A DNA stretch of 19,266 nucleotides from the NCBI GenBank assembly GCA_002402585.1, contig DHGC01000085.1, forward strand, positions 1 to 19,266, given 5' to 3'. Position numbers and translations under genes: made by a program. Within the stretch, counting starts at the first letter, position 1, and every line of letters starts with the position of its first letter. Shown piece by piece: positions 1 to 7,377 of this stretch. The notes under the pieces were generated by a model. The model made no database searches. It was not told the origin of the DNA and saw nothing but the letters and a program-made list of their open reading frames with translations. Origin of the DNA: Erysipelotrichaceae bacterium UBA4808. GTDB taxonomy: Bacteria; Bacillota_I; Bacilli_A; Erysipelotrichales; Erysipelotrichaceae.

Positions 1-1931
1 GGCATGTAGAAGGTAAAGTCATCATCTTTACCATCGGGGATAAAAAGTAAGAACTTGTAATCTGTCGCATCTCCGAAAGCAGGGAAATCTCGATCCATTG
101 TTTTTAGATACGCAAGGGTTTCGGTATGCCGCTCAGAGATTAGAATCTTTGATTCTGTACAATCACTGGTGAACGTGTCCATCCGACATTGGTAGAACTT
201 GACGTAACCTATTGTTGGACTCACCATTGCTTCATTGCCAAGTTCCCCAAGACGATTAAAGTCAGAGGTATAGGCTTGTCTAAAGCTTTCTAAATCAAAG
301 AAAGTAGGATCCAAGTTGACGTATGCGTCACTGTAGGCATTGGTTAAAGATATCTGCTTTAGATAAGGGTAACGAACATCTACGAATAAAGCTAAGGCGT
401 GAGCTCTCAACACACTTGGATTATAGGCGATTTCTTGAACGACCTGTGTCCATTCATACGGAATGTTATAAGAACGCGAGATGGTTGAGCCATTCTTGAG
501 GGTGTATGTGATAGAAGTGTATACGGTAGAACCTTCATAGCTTGAGACATTGTATGGGTAATCGATATAGGATTGTGTGTACCCTTCAGTTGATCTGATT
601 GTGTTGAGCAAACCATAATTGTAAGACCATTCGTTGCGATTGGAGTAATTGATCCACTTGTATTCACTGAGAATGATCTCATGAAGTTTATGAATCGCAG
701 CGATGCCTTTTTCATCCGTGAAGATGAAATCACTTTGATTGGTCATGTAATAGTTATTGTTCAGTTGAACCGGTAAAGCGACATTCTGATAATCATCGAA
801 ACGGAAAGCGATTTGTGTCACATCGTCCAAATCTGGAATACGCGTTATGTACCCAAAGCCTTTCGACGCCAAACCTGTTAGAAGTAAACTAAATCCAATT
901 AACGCAATGAACACATACCGAAGCATGGCCTTGTAAAGGAACTTGAAGCTACGCTGCGAGATGACATCCATCACAAGATAAATGACAGCCGTAAAAAAGA
1001 ATGGGAAGATGAAATTCAAAGGATTGAAGAAATTCTGATTGTTGCCTTCACTGATGGTGTAGAAGCCTGCATACATCAAGAAGATGAGGACAACAGATAC
1101 CACAGCACTAACAGCTGGAAAGAAGTACATGTTTGTGAAAGGACTTTCGGCTTTGTCATGGCGACGTTTGGAATAGATGATATGGCTTAAGACAAGCAAG
1201 ATCGCCGAGATGATCAACCAATACAATCCATTCAACAAAATATGGTCCCAAAGACGAATCTCGATTTCAAACACATTTTCAAAGATCGACCAGATTGGAA
1301 AGATGATACCGATGTATCGTGCAATATAGTCCCCATTGAAACCTAAGAGCACGATCGCACTGAACGCGATGTAGGCACCATAGGTCAATATGGGTAGAAA
1401 GTTTAGAACCAAACCATAAAGCAAGCCATCGATGCTTGTACCGGTATGCATCAGGGTAAAGATCATGATGGACATAACCGTGGATACGATCATCAAACTG
1501 CCCAACCAAGTCAAACCTAAATCAAGTAGGGTGAAATCAATGGAGAAGGAAACAATGCCCCCCAATACCCAAGCGATTGAGAAGGGGATGAGCATCAAGA
1601 CAAAAGCTGCGATGATATTGATGCTTAACAAGTCACGATGCTTAATTGGGAGTGCATGATAGACATCCAAATGTTTTTTGGAGTTCATGTATCCAAGGGT
1701 AAGAATGGGGATGGTCAATGCGGATACGATCAAGAGAATCAAGACAAAAACTTGTCCTACGGGTCTTAGATCATTCACGTTGGTTTGAGGATTGATCAAG
1801 GTGATCGTTAGAACCAAAACAGGATATAGAACAAGCATAGCGGATGTCATCAGAATCATGAAACGACGATTGCGTTTCAAGATAAAGCGCAAGTAATCGA
1901 GATTATTGCTGAGTCTAAATTGATTGGCCAT
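1..1931 (-). CDS. ABC-2 type transporter permease with large extracytoplasmic domain (3' end cut by window)
   Basis: The minus-strand frame is open from ATG 1931 to the window edge, giving 643 codons without a stop. A GGAGG at 1941-1945 lies 9 nt before the ATG, and the first 17 nt overlap the end of the ATPase gene, indicating translational coupling. The N-terminal ~360 residues are strongly hydrophobic, with about nine likely membrane helices (about residues 25-45, 60-80, 103-130, 143-162, 170-198, 235-255, 270-290, 305-325, 340-358). A YHALPIK stretch at 91-97, just after the second helix, resembles the short loop motif common in Bacillota ABC-2 permeases that pair with YtrA-type regulators. 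From about residue 360 the protein is soluble and rich in Tyr, Asn and Ser, so it is probably extracytoplasmic. It should form the membrane channel for the ATPase encoded next to it. The substrate is unknown; peptide antibiotic or cell-wall stress export is the usual guess for this type. Confidence 0.85.
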   Translation of the reverse strand, partial: MANQFRLSNNLDYLRFILKRNRRFMILMTSAMLVLYPVLVLTITLINPQTNVNDLRPVGQVFVLILLIVSALTIPILTLGYMNSKKHLDVYHALPIKHRDLLSINIIAAFVLMLIPFSIAWVLGGIVSFSIDFTLLDLGLTWLGSLMIVSTVMSIMIFTLMHTGTSIDGLLYGLVLNFLPILTYGAYIAFSAIVLLGFNGDYIARYIGIIFPIWSIFENVFEIEIRLWDHILLNGLYWLIISAILLVLSHIIYSKRRHDKAESPFTNMYFFPAVSAVVSVVLIFLMYAGFYTISEGNNQNFFNPLNFIFPFFFTAVIYLVMDVISQRSFKFLYKAMLRYVFIALIGFSLLLTGLASKGFGYITRIPDLDDVTQIAFRFDDYQNVALPVQLNNNYYMTNQSDFIFTDEKGIAAIHKLHEIILSEYKWINYSNRNEWSYNYGLLNTIRSTEGYTQSYIDYPYNVSSYEGSTVYTSITYTLKNGSTISRSYNIPYEWTQVVQEIAYNPSVLRAHALALFVDVRYPYLKQISLTNAYSDAYVNLDPTFFDLESFRQAYTSDFNRLGELGNEAMVSPTIGYVKFYQCRMDTFTSDCTESKILISERHTETLAYLKTMDRDFPAFGDATDYKFLLFIPDGKDDDFTFYM

Positions 1932-2805
1932 AACCATTTGCCTCCATTTCATAAACGAATACTTCCTCCATCGTGATTGGGATTTCTTCATTCAAGATGG
2001 GTTGGGTTGCTTGAATCATAGGTAGGACTTCTTCCATAGACCCTTTGATGACCATGAGATAGACATTGCCACGTTGTTCAAAATACAAAGGATTCAAATC
2101 AGTAAGAATACTTGAATCGATCTTCTCGGTATAAGCCAATTGAAGTTTGTGATACTGATTGCGAATGCTTTCGACTTCATCTTGAATGGAAATGTGATGT
2201 TGATTGAGCATGGCAATGCGGTCACAAATGTCTTCCAACTCTCTTAAGTTATGGGATGAGATGATGACCGTCATTTCGCGATTCAAGAGTTCATTCGCGA
2301 TGATGCGTTTTAAGCTTAAACGCATGACAGGATCCAAACCATCAAAGGCTTCATCGAGAAGCAACAAATCAGGTGTGCACGATAAGGCAAGAATCAAACT
2401 GACTTGACGTTTCATCCCCTTGGAGAAATCATTGATTTTTCCATTCTCATCCAAATTGAATTTCTTTAATAGGGTGTGATACATCGCATCATTGAAGCTT
2501 GGATAAAAAAGCTCATAGAATTGTCGCATTTCTTTAATGTTGGATTGAGGAAGGAAAAATGGATCATCAGATACAAACAAGATATGTTTTTTAATGGATG
2601 GATTATCAAAGGTATCCACACCATTCACAGTAACGGTTCCTTCATCTGGTTTTAGAACACCTGCAATGATTCGGAGTAGGGTACTCTTACCAGCTCCATT
2701 CGGTCCTACGAGCCCATAAATAGAGGCTTTCGGTATATCCCAATTCACCTTTTCTAAGACAATGTTGGTATCAAAGCGTTTGTGTATGTTTTGTAGCGAT
2801 ATCAT
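1915..2805 (-). CDS. ABC transporter ATP-binding protein (YtrB-like)
   Basis: A 296-residue ATPase that energises the neighbouring permease. Walker A is GPNGAGKST (34-42), the signature is FSKGMKRQ (127-134), Walker B is LLLLDEAFDGLD (147-158) and the H-loop is SSH (H185). The Q-loop region reads FVSDDPFF (77-84), with no Gln at the usual place. The C-terminal ~90 residues form an accessory domain after the nucleotide-binding fold. An ATG 11 codons upstream is in frame, but ATG 2805 is chosen: AAGGAG sits just before it, its ATGA overlaps the kinase stop codon, and MISLQNIHKRF is a normal ABC N-terminus. It overlaps the permease start by 17 nt. It is likely an exporter subunit transcribed in one mRNA with the regulator and kinase. 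Confidence 0.93.
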   Translation of the reverse strand: MISLQNIHKRFDTNIVLEKVNWDIPKASIYGLVGPNGAGKSTLLRIIAGVLKPDEGTVTVNGVDTFDNPSIKKHILFVSDDPFFLPQSNIKEMRQFYELFYPSFNDAMYHTLLKKFNLDENGKINDFSKGMKRQVSLILALSCTPDLLLLDEAFDGLDPVMRLSLKRIIANELLNREMTVIISSHNLRELEDICDRIAMLNQHHISIQDEVESIRNQYHKLQLAYTEKIDSSILTDLNPLYFEQRGNVYLMVIKGSMEEVLPMIQATQPILNEEIPITMEEVFVYEMEANGYGQSI

Positions 2806-3470
2806 GAGGTCTCCTTGTGGGATTGTAGTGGGAAACAAAGTTGAATACGGGTTCCTTGTTTGGGGGTGCTGGAGATGTCGATGGAACCATTATGCATCTC
2901 AACAACCATCTTCACCAAGTAGAGTCCTAAGCCAGAGCCCTCGACGCCTTCATTTGCACATCGATAGAAGGGTTTGAAAATGTTGGAAAGTTCTTTAGGA
3001 TCAATCCCGATGCCTTGGTCCTTGATGTTTATACTTAGGCATTTATCTTGTCTGATTTCGATTTCAATCTTGGAGTGATTCGTACTGTACTTGATTGCGT
3101 TTTCAAGTAGGTTATACAGGGCTCGATAGAATAGAACGGGATAACCCTTGATGCTTAAATCACGATTGAGTGTGTTGGTGATCAGAATGGGAATCATTTT
3201 TGCGTCTGCCTTGGCTTGCACATCCTGTAGGACATCCCCAATAATCTCATCCACATCAATCTCATCATCCTCATTGAAGCTTGCCTTAGCATTCAAGATC
3301 AATTCAATGATATCTTGCATGCGCTTCATGTGTTTATGAATCTGCATCATCGTGTATTCATATTCTTCAATGGATTTATGCTCTTGTGCATTGAGGACTT
3401 CAATCATGGCTTGGATGGTGGCGAGGGGTGTCTTTAGCTCATGGGCTAAGATGGGGAGTGAAGTGTTCAT
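2802..3470 (-). CDS. sensorless soluble histidine kinase core
   Basis: This 222-residue protein begins directly at the phosphoacceptor helix: LAHELKTPLA puts the phosphorylatable His at residue 10. It contains the rest of a HisKA/HATPase_c core: N-box with N120 and N124, G1 box DQGIGI (151-156), F-box IFKPFYR (164-170) and G2 box GSGLGL (178-183). There are no membrane segments, PAS, GAF or HAMP domains. It cannot be extended: an in-frame TAA lies one codon before the ATG. The ATG overlaps the GntR stop as ATGA, and AGGAGG lies 13 nt upstream, so translation is probably coupled. The catalytic residues look intact. No response regulator is in the window; the partner may be encoded elsewhere, or the GntR or ABC proteins may be involved. 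Assignment to the kinase family is firm; its role is unknown. Confidence 0.9.
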   Translation of the reverse strand: MNTSLPILAHELKTPLATIQAMIEVLNAQEHKSIEEYEYTMMQIHKHMKRMQDIIELILNAKASFNEDDEIDVDEIIGDVLQDVQAKADAKMIPILITNTLNRDLSIKGYPVLFYRALYNLLENAIKYSTNHSKIEIEIRQDKCLSINIKDQGIGIDPKELSNIFKPFYRCANEGVEGSGLGLYLVKMVVEMHNGSIDISSTPKQGTRIQLCFPLQSHKETS

Positions 3471-3832
3471 AAATTACCATAAACCTCCTGAACCAAAGCT
3501 TTGATTCGATCAAGAGGCAAGCCCAATTGCATCAACAGCTGTAAGTCTTTTCTAACTTCTTCTAGTTTGATGGTTAAAAGATGATTGTTATCATCGTCAT
3601 GTTTCTTAACGAAAGAACCCTTACCTTGAACACTGTAGATATACCCATTGTTTTCAAGTTCTGCATAGGCTTTAACGACGGTATTGGGATTGATGCCTAA
3701 ATCTTGGGCGAGATTACGTACCCCGGGTAACTGTTCATCGGCTTGAAACGCTCCACATGCGATCTGTGCCAAAATCTGATCAATGATTTGTTGATAGATG
3801 GGTGTACGGCTTAATGAGCTTAAACTGATCAT
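3467..3832 (-). CDS. GntR family transcriptional regulator, YtrA type
   Basis: A 121-residue DNA-binding repressor with an N-terminal winged helix (about residues 8-75) and a short helical C-terminal dimerisation tail, the size and layout of the YtrA subfamily. Diagnostic stretches are PIYQQIIDQI, LPGVRNLA, NPNTVVKAY and the wing GKGSFV. A longer frame runs to 3979, but ATG 3832 is preferred: AGGAGGG lies just upstream, the protein then begins as family members do, and the longer form would translate through the promoter and operator. It is first in the operon and overlaps the kinase by ATGA. A perfect palindrome upstream (3852-3875) is the likely operator, implying autorepression of the whole transporter operon and release by a small ligand or cell-envelope stress. 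Confidence 0.92.
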   Translation of the reverse strand: MISLSSLSRTPIYQQIIDQILAQIACGAFQADEQLPGVRNLAQDLGINPNTVVKAYAELENNGYIYSVQGKGSFVKKHDDDNNHLLTIKLEEVRKDLQLLMQLGLPLDRIKALVQEVYGNL

Positions 3833-3851
3833 GTGAGCCCTCCTGTGTACT

Positions 3852-3875
3852 ACTGTACTATAAATATAGTACAGT
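3852..3875. promoter_or_regulatory. perfect palindromic operator of the GntR-kinase-ABC operon
   Basis: Two 11-bp arms, ACTGTACTATA and TATAGTACAGT, are exact inverted repeats around a 2-nt AA spacer. The site lies 20 bp before the GntR start and contains the -10 element of the minus-strand promoter. YtrA-type GntR proteins bind such dyads. Binding here would block RNA polymerase on the minus strand and might also affect the divergent acetyltransferase promoter, whose -10 is 36 bp away. Confidence 0.8.
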
Positions 3876-3891
3876 GATAAAAATAATGCAA
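3863..3891 (-). promoter_or_regulatory. promoter of GntR-kinase-ABC operon
   Basis: Reading the minus strand, a -35 TTGCAT (3891-3886) and a -10 TATATT (3868-3863) are separated by 17 nt. The -10 lies in the centre of the palindromic operator. Transcription would begin near 3856, about 24 nt before the regulator ATG. Confidence 0.65.
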
Positions 3892-3907
3892 GGATAATTA
3901 TTGAGGG

Positions 3908-3916
3908 TGGTATAAT
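3908..3916 (+). promoter_or_regulatory. extended -10 promoter of the acetyltransferase gene
   Basis: TGGTATAAT is a perfect -10 hexamer with a TGN extension. No good -35 is visible 17 nt upstream, as is common for extended -10 promoters. The expected start near 3923 leaves a leader of about 16 nt. Confidence 0.65.
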
Positions 3917-3938
3917 AGATAGAAAATGAGGGCATAAT

Positions 3939-4418
3939 ATGATTATTCGTTTAGCGAATATACATGATATACAACACATTGAACAAATCTACGATCTTGC
4001 GCGTGCATTCATGCGATCGACTGGCAATGAAACACAATGGGCGAATGGTTATCCCAACGAAGGAATCATCGTAAATGATATTGAACAAAAGTATTTATAT
4101 GTTATCGAAGATACAGAGATTCAGGCAGCTTTTACCTTGATTCTGGGTGAAGATCCTACTTATCAAGAAATAGATGGGGCTTGGTTAAATGATCAACCGT
4201 ATGCGACACTTCATCGCATCGCAAGCAAGGGTACGCAAAAAGGTCTCTTAAAGTTGATTATTGATTTTTCTTGGTCAATCTGTCCCAACCTTCGTATTGA
4301 TACACATAAAGACAACAGGCCGATGCGCCATTTGATTGAAAAGAATGGCTTTCTCTATTGTGGAATAATTATAATCGGGGATGGGACACCTCGCTTGGCT
4401 TATCAAAAGGTGCAATAA
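3939..4418 (+). CDS. GNAT family N-acetyltransferase
   Basis: A 159-residue protein with the GNAT fold, predicted to transfer an acetyl group from acetyl-CoA to an amine of unknown substrate. The N-terminus IIRLANIHDIQHIEQIYDLA is the usual strand 1/helix 1. The ARAFMRSTGNETQW stretch (about 23-36) and the C-terminal RIDTHKDNRPMRHLIEKNGFLYCG segment mark a subgroup common in gut Bacillota; the latter matches the GNAT motif in which a residue near N-x-x-M contacts the cofactor. The canonical Q/RxxGxG/A loop is replaced by SKGTQKGLLK (about 95-104). The ribosome binding site is weak (GAGGGC). The gene is monocistronic and diverges from the GntR operon with 106 bp between the starts. Confidence 0.85.
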   Translation: MIIRLANIHDIQHIEQIYDLARAFMRSTGNETQWANGYPNEGIIVNDIEQKYLYVIEDTEIQAAFTLILGEDPTYQEIDGAWLNDQPYATLHRIASKGTQKGLLKLIIDFSWSICPNLRIDTHKDNRPMRHLIEKNGFLYCGIIIIGDGTPRLAYQKVQ

Positions 4419-4420
4419 TT

Positions 4421-4436
4421 GTCTTACGCATAAGAC
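4421..4436. repeat. small inverted repeat, first of two related copies
   Basis: GTCTTA-CGCA-TAAGAC forms a 6-bp stem with a 4-nt loop two bases after the acetyltransferase stop. No T-run follows, so it is not a typical terminator. It resembles the second hairpin 17 nt downstream. Confidence 0.6.
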
Positions 4437-4453
4437 TAAATACAGTGGTTTTT

Positions 4454-4469
4454 GTCTTGTACGCAAGAC
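4454..4469. repeat. small inverted repeat, second related copy
   Basis: GTCTTG-TACG-CAAGAC forms a 6-bp stem with a 4-nt loop. It shares GTCTT, ACGCA and AAGAC with the copy at 4421-4436. A TTT before and a GAAA after could extend the stem with a one-base bulge. Confidence 0.6.
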
Positions 4470-4489
4470 GAAACATAAATATTACAAAA

Positions 4490-4514
4490 AAAACGCTCAA
4501 ACTCAGAGCGTTTT
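4490..4514. terminator. bidirectional rho-independent terminator
   Basis: AAAACGCTC and GAGCGTTTT form a 9-bp stem around a 7-nt loop. The minus strand continues in a T-run (eight Ts in all) and the plus strand ends TTTTGTTT. It sits between convergent genes and abuts the stop codon of the VIT1 gene. Confidence 0.8.
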
Positions 4515-4516
4515 GT

Positions 4517-5389
4517 TTAGACTTCAATACCTAATACATTCTTGACGATCAAACCAATAACGAAGGCAATGACCGCAACCCCAATCGAAATGGTCGCCAT
4601 CTCCAAGAAGCGTTTCTTGAAAGGCAGATCTTGTGCAACCGATACATAATAGGTAAAGACAAGAATAATCAAAATGACAATGATAAGCATGGCACCTAAA
4701 GCCCATAAATAATGTTCTGAATCCAAGATGAGATACGGTAGAACCAACATAACGACCGCTGCGATGTACATGATTCCGGTATAGCCAGCTGCTTTGAATG
4801 GATGTTCAGCACCCTCACTGCGGGACGAGAGATATTCACTGCTCATCATGGAAAGGGTAGCGGAGATTCCCGTGACCAAGCCAGACAAGGCGATGAGTTT
4901 TGTGTTTTGAAGGGCTAAACTTAACCCAGCCAACGTCCCAGTCAGTTCAACCAAGGCATCATTTAGTCCTAGAACCATCGATCCCACATATTTCAAGCGA
5001 TCCTCATCCAACATCTCGATGAGTTCTTTTTCGTGTTCTTCTTCTTCCTTAGATATTTTCTGAGCTTCAGGAAGTTCCTTGATGTACTGTTCATAATTTG
5101 CCGCATCCGCATCTTCCAATTTCTCCATGAATTTCAAGGTGAAGGTGAACCCAAACACGGTATTAAAGATTGAATAGATGAATAAGATGAGCCTGTTTGG
5201 TTTGATATCTTGTTGCGTGTATTTCTTCCACGTCTCATAGTGTTTCTTCTCTTCGCCTGCCATCCTTAATAGGACCTTGCGGTTATGTTCATCCTTGGCC
5301 TTTTTTGCCAATAGGGTATAGGCATGAAAACCTGTTATTTCATTTTTTTGCATCCGTTGTACAACGGACATGAGTTTGGTATCGAGCAT
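4517..5389 (-). CDS. rubrerythrin/ferritin-like domain fused to VIT1/CCC1 metal transporter
   Basis: A 290-residue membrane protein with two parts. Residues 1-130 are a ferritin-like helical domain with candidate di-metal ligands E17, the E47-x-x-H50 pair and the EEEEHE cluster at 115-120. Residues 131-290 are a VIT1/CCC1 transporter domain with five likely membrane helices and family stretches GLNDALVELTG (141-151) and SMMSSEYLSSRSE (180-192). Proteins of this architecture (for example MbfA of alphaproteobacteria) move iron or manganese out of the cytoplasm, the ferritin-like part acting as metal sensor or loader. Metal detoxification here is inferred. AGAGGAAA precedes the ATG, which is 103 bp from the divergent mnmG. 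No Fur-type box is evident. Confidence 0.9.
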   Translation of the reverse strand: MLDTKLMSVVQRMQKNEITGFHAYTLLAKKAKDEHNRKVLLRMAGEEKKHYETWKKYTQQDIKPNRLILFIYSIFNTVFGFTFTLKFMEKLEDADAANYEQYIKELPEAQKISKEEEEHEKELIEMLDEDRLKYVGSMVLGLNDALVELTGTLAGLSLALQNTKLIALSGLVTGISATLSMMSSEYLSSRSEGAEHPFKAAGYTGIMYIAAVVMLVLPYLILDSEHYLWALGAMLIIVILIILVFTYYVSVAQDLPFKKRFLEMATISIGVAVIAFVIGLIVKNVLGIEV

Positions 5390-5410
5390 TGTATGTTTCC
5401 TCTAACCTTA

Positions 5411-5440
5411 AGGATAGCACTTTTTTGGGAAGAGTGTCAT
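5411..5440 (-). promoter_or_regulatory. candidate promoter of the VIT1-fusion gene
   Basis: On the minus strand a -35 ATGACA (5440-5435) and an extended -10 TGCTATCCT (5419-5411) are separated by 18 nt before the -10 hexamer. The expected start is about 15 nt before the ATG, leaving room for the AGAGGAAA ribosome binding site. Confidence 0.4.
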
Positions 5441-5492
5441 TGATAAAGCATCTTGACGATTATGATAGAATAAATAAGCAAAAGGTAACACA

Positions 5493-7364
5493 ATGAAGAT
5501 ACTCGTAATCGGTGCAGGACATGCCGGTGTCGAAGCCGCATTGGCCAGTGCTCGGATGGGCATTCCAACCGTCTTGATCACCATGGACGCAAGTCGTATC
5601 GCCATTATGCCGTGCAATCCTTCCATTGGAGGACCGGCTAAAGGCATCATCGTCCGTGAGATTGATGCGTTGGGTGGGCAAATGGGCATCACAGCCGACA
5701 AGACTGCTCTGCAATTCAAATTATTAAACAGTACAAAAGGACCAGGCGTTCAGTGTTTACGCGTGCAATCCGATAAAATAGAATATTCCAAGATGATGCA
5801 TGATGTGGTTCATCATACTGAAAATCTTACGGTTTTAGAAGCGATGGTGGAGTCCATCGTTGTGAAAGACAATAAGGTTGTAGGGGTGATGTTAGAGAAG
5901 CAGGGCTTATTAGAGGCGGATGCGATCATTCTGACCAGTGGAACGTACATGAGTTCCAAGATCCTGGTTGGATCCACCGCGACACCAAGTGGACCTGAGG
6001 ACCAACGTACTACGAACAAACTATCCGCATCATTGCGTGATTTAGGATTGAAGACCTTTAGATTGAAAACAGGAACGCCACCACGTATCAAAACCAACAG
6101 TATTGATTTTAGTCATGGTTTGATTCAACCTGGAGATGAAGCCTTTATTCATTTTTCCTTAGATACTCAACTTGAAGATTATCCAAATGAACAAGTTCCG
6201 TGTTACCTCATTTATACACAACCAGAGACACATGACATAATCAAGTTGAATCTGAACAAATCAGCCATGTACTCTGGCTTGGTCGAAGGGATTGGCCCAC
6301 GTTATTGTCCCTCCATTGAAGATAAATTGGTTCGTTTCAGTGATAAAGAACGTCACCAGATCTTCTTGGAACCTGAGTCCAAACACTTGGATACGACCTA
6401 TATCCAAGGTTTTTCCACATCTATGCCACACGATATTCAAGACAAAATGATTCGATCATTGCCCGGTTTTGAGAACTGTGTCATTGATAAGTACGCGTAT
6501 GCGATTGAGTACGATGCGATCGATCCGATCCAACTTTATCCAAGCTTGGAAGTGAAGCATGTCGAGGGTTTATTCAGTGCAGGTCAAATCAATGGGACCA
6601 GTGGTTATGAAGAAGCAGCTGGACAAGGTTTGATGGCAGGCATCAATGCCTCCTTAAAACTCATGGGCAAGGAACCTTTGATTCTAAAAAGGGATGAAGC
6701 CTATATCGGTGTCATGATCGATGATTTGGTCACAAAAGGTGTTGTGGAACCGTATCGTCTATTGACCTCACGTGCAGAACACAGACTCTTATTAAGACAC
6801 GACAATGCGGAATTACGTTTGAGTCATTATGGATATGATGTTGGCTTGTTAAAGGAAGAGCGTTACAAGAAAGTTTTGAAGCTTAGAGCTGATATTGACG
6901 CAATCATTGCGTTATTGAAAGAAAGACGTTTTACCTTAAAGGATGGTATCTTACCATTCTTGGAAGAAAAAGGTTATCCACAATTCAATGAAGGTCTGTC
7001 TGGCTATGATTTGGTTAAAAGACCACGCATCTCCATTCATGATCTTTCCACTTACTTTGATTTCACTGCGTATCATATTGATGCCTTGAATATTGCGGAG
7101 ATTGAAATCAAATATGAAGGTTATATTCAAAAAGCTTTGAAAGAAGTGGAACGTATCGCTTCGTTTGAGAATGTGCGTATACCGATGGATTTGGATTTCA
7201 ACACGATTCCACACTTGTCCATTGAAGGTAAACAACGCATGAATAAGATCAAACCCTTGACCTTAGGCCAAGCATCTCGTATCTCTGGGGTCAATCCTGC
7301 AGACCTTGTGGTCTTGAAGACACATCTGAATAAAACCAAAAAGACGGACGAGTCGTCTTCTTAA
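5493..7364 (+). CDS. mnmG: tRNA uridine-5-carboxymethylaminomethyl modification enzyme MnmG (GidA)
   Basis: A 623-residue FAD protein that, with MnmE, installs the (carboxymethyl)aminomethyl group at C5 of wobble U34 in certain tRNAs. The Rossmann FAD motif VIGAGHAG is at 5-12, followed by the family block PCNPSIGGPAKG (40-51, C41) and the GPGVQCLRVQSDK block near residue 89 with a conserved Cys. NGTSGYEEAAGQGL (near 365-380) and the C-terminal GQASRISGVNPADLVVL tail used for MnmE/tRNA contacts are also present. Length is normal for the family. AAAGG lies 8 nt before the ATG. A promoter is not clear-cut: TTGATA at 5440 and TATGAT/TAGAAT at 5461-5471 are the best candidates. Its partner mnmE is not adjacent but lies after parB. 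Confidence 0.97.
   Translation: MKILVIGAGHAGVEAALASARMGIPTVLITMDASRIAIMPCNPSIGGPAKGIIVREIDALGGQMGITADKTALQFKLLNSTKGPGVQCLRVQSDKIEYSKMMHDVVHHTENLTVLEAMVESIVVKDNKVVGVMLEKQGLLEADAIILTSGTYMSSKILVGSTATPSGPEDQRTTNKLSASLRDLGLKTFRLKTGTPPRIKTNSIDFSHGLIQPGDEAFIHFSLDTQLEDYPNEQVPCYLIYTQPETHDIIKLNLNKSAMYSGLVEGIGPRYCPSIEDKLVRFSDKERHQIFLEPESKHLDTTYIQGFSTSMPHDIQDKMIRSLPGFENCVIDKYAYAIEYDAIDPIQLYPSLEVKHVEGLFSAGQINGTSGYEEAAGQGLMAGINASLKLMGKEPLILKRDEAYIGVMIDDLVTKGVVEPYRLLTSRAEHRLLLRHDNAELRLSHYGYDVGLLKEERYKKVLKLRADIDAIIALLKERRFTLKDGILPFLEEKGYPQFNEGLSGYDLVKRPRISIHDLSTYFDFTAYHIDALNIAEIEIKYEGYIQKALKEVERIASFENVRIPMDLDFNTIPHLSIEGKQRMNKIKPLTLGQASRISGVNPADLVVLKTHLNKTKKTDESSS
7341..7359 (+). terminator. weak hairpin at the mnmG 3' end
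   Basis: AAGACG and CGTCTT form a 6-bp stem with a 7-nt loop inside the last mnmG codons, followed by a short TTCTT-like run. It may partly end mnmG transcription before the separate rsmG promoter, but the T-run is poor. Confidence 0.3.
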
Positions 7365-7377
7365 GCCAGCGTTTATT

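Noticed and set aside
407..733. Minus-strand reading frame inside the permease region, and similar frames opposite mnmG, mnmE, noc and others
   Set aside because: These overlap clear genes in other frames, lack ribosome binding sites and have no recognisable domains.
3833..3979. N-terminal extension of the GntR regulator to ATG 3979
   Set aside because: The extension reads through the palindromic operator and promoter and overlaps the divergent acetyltransferase start; ATG 3832 has a strong ribosome binding site.
5440..5475. Possible Fur-type box between the VIT1 fusion gene and mnmG
   Set aside because: TTGATA and GATTATGATAG resemble fragments of a Fur box but do not form the dyad.
6974..6982. 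Perfect DnaA box TTATCCACA
   Set aside because: A single copy inside the mnmG coding region with no cluster or AT-rich unwinding element nearby; not evidence for an origin.
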